Below are positions 5,274 through 5,342 of a stretch of DNA of 5,342 bases, piece after piece (the first letter of the stretch is position 1; each line of letters begins with the position of its first letter). A program made the translations under genes and the position numbers. The notes beneath the pieces were generated by a model that made no database searches, was not told the DNA's origin, and was given only the letters and a program-made list of their open reading frames with translations. Origin of the DNA: an uncultured Flavobacteriales bacterium (GTDB lineage Bacteria; Bacteroidota; Bacteroidia; Palsa-965); contig CAMLEF010000315.1 of NCBI GenBank assembly GCA_946478675.1, positions 1-5,342 on the forward strand, read 5' to 3'.

Positions 5274-5342
5274 TGCCCAGGACTGGATTAGAACCAGCAC
5301 GCCAAAGGCGCCACCCCCTCAAGATGGTGCGTCTACCAATTT
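5274..5342 (-). tRNA. tRNA-Leu (anticodon GAG), 5' end beyond the right edge, no encoded CCA
   Basis: The minus strand from the window edge reads the D loop (AAATTGGTAGA), then CGC, and the anticodon stem CCATC/GGTGG around loop TTGAGGG. This gives anticodon GAG at 5320-5318 with T33 and G37. A variable arm GCC-TTT-GGC, T arm GCTGG-TTCTAAT-CCAGT, acceptor 3' strand CCTGGGC (5281-5275) and discriminator A (5274) follow. The next bases are CAT, so CCA is not encoded and must be added by the nucleotidyltransferase. The acceptor 5' strand and the D-stem 5' strand lie outside the window. It reads CUC and CUU codons. Confidence 0.93.

Noticed and set aside
1..5342. CRISPR, insertion sequence, toxin-antitoxin, defence or biosynthetic system
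   Set aside because: No regularly spaced repeats, transposase, terminal inverted repeats or relevant protein motifs were found on either strand.

Overview
The window looks like ordinary chromosomal DNA from a member of the Bacteroidota, perhaps a Chitinophagaceae-like or Cytophagales-like lineage of moderate GC content. The family or genus is inference only. The phylum rests on three things. First, there are good matches to the Bacteroidota promoter -7 element TAnnTTTG. Second, the leader of the strongest gene is A-rich and has no Shine-Dalgarno. Third, the proteins are of Bacteroidota type: an outer-membrane barrel with the N-terminal GDWAIGFDATPF signature, a small lipoprotein, and Bacteroidota-like Pcm and SmpB.

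Layout. On the minus strand, 1-1698 holds a Gfo/Idh/MocA-type NAD(P)-dependent oxidoreductase followed 27 nt later by the first 222 codons of a lipoprotein that runs off the left edge. These two probably form one transcription unit. A 219-bp divergent intergenic region separates them from a plus-strand pcm gene (1918-2565), protein-L-isoaspartate O-methyltransferase. Next on the plus strand is an outer-membrane beta-barrel gene (2695-3552) with its own -7 element, an A-rich leader and a very strong intrinsic terminator with a cUUCGg loop. Only 11 nt after that terminator begins a GTG-started gene for an unrecognised exported, probably barrel-like protein (3617-4597). It converges on smpB (minus, 5057-4605) with a 7-nt gap.

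To the right of smpB, on the minus strand, are two class II leucine tRNA genes in transcriptional order GAG (cut by the right edge) then CAG. Each is followed by a hairpin and T-tract. The CAG tRNA encodes its CCA end and the GAG tRNA does not. The CAG tRNA has A rather than G at position 37.

The genes are mostly housekeeping and envelope functions: protein repair, ribosome rescue, tRNAs, two surface proteins and a lipoprotein/oxidoreductase pair. I see no mobile element, CRISPR array, defence system, toxin-antitoxin pair or biosynthetic cluster, and no clear case for a new system. The most notable details are the A37 in tRNA-Leu(CAG), the way terminator T-tracts run straight into promoter-like -7 sequences and the next gene, and the uncharacterised lipoprotein/oxidoreductase pair. 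No stretch longer than about 300 bases lacks a gene.
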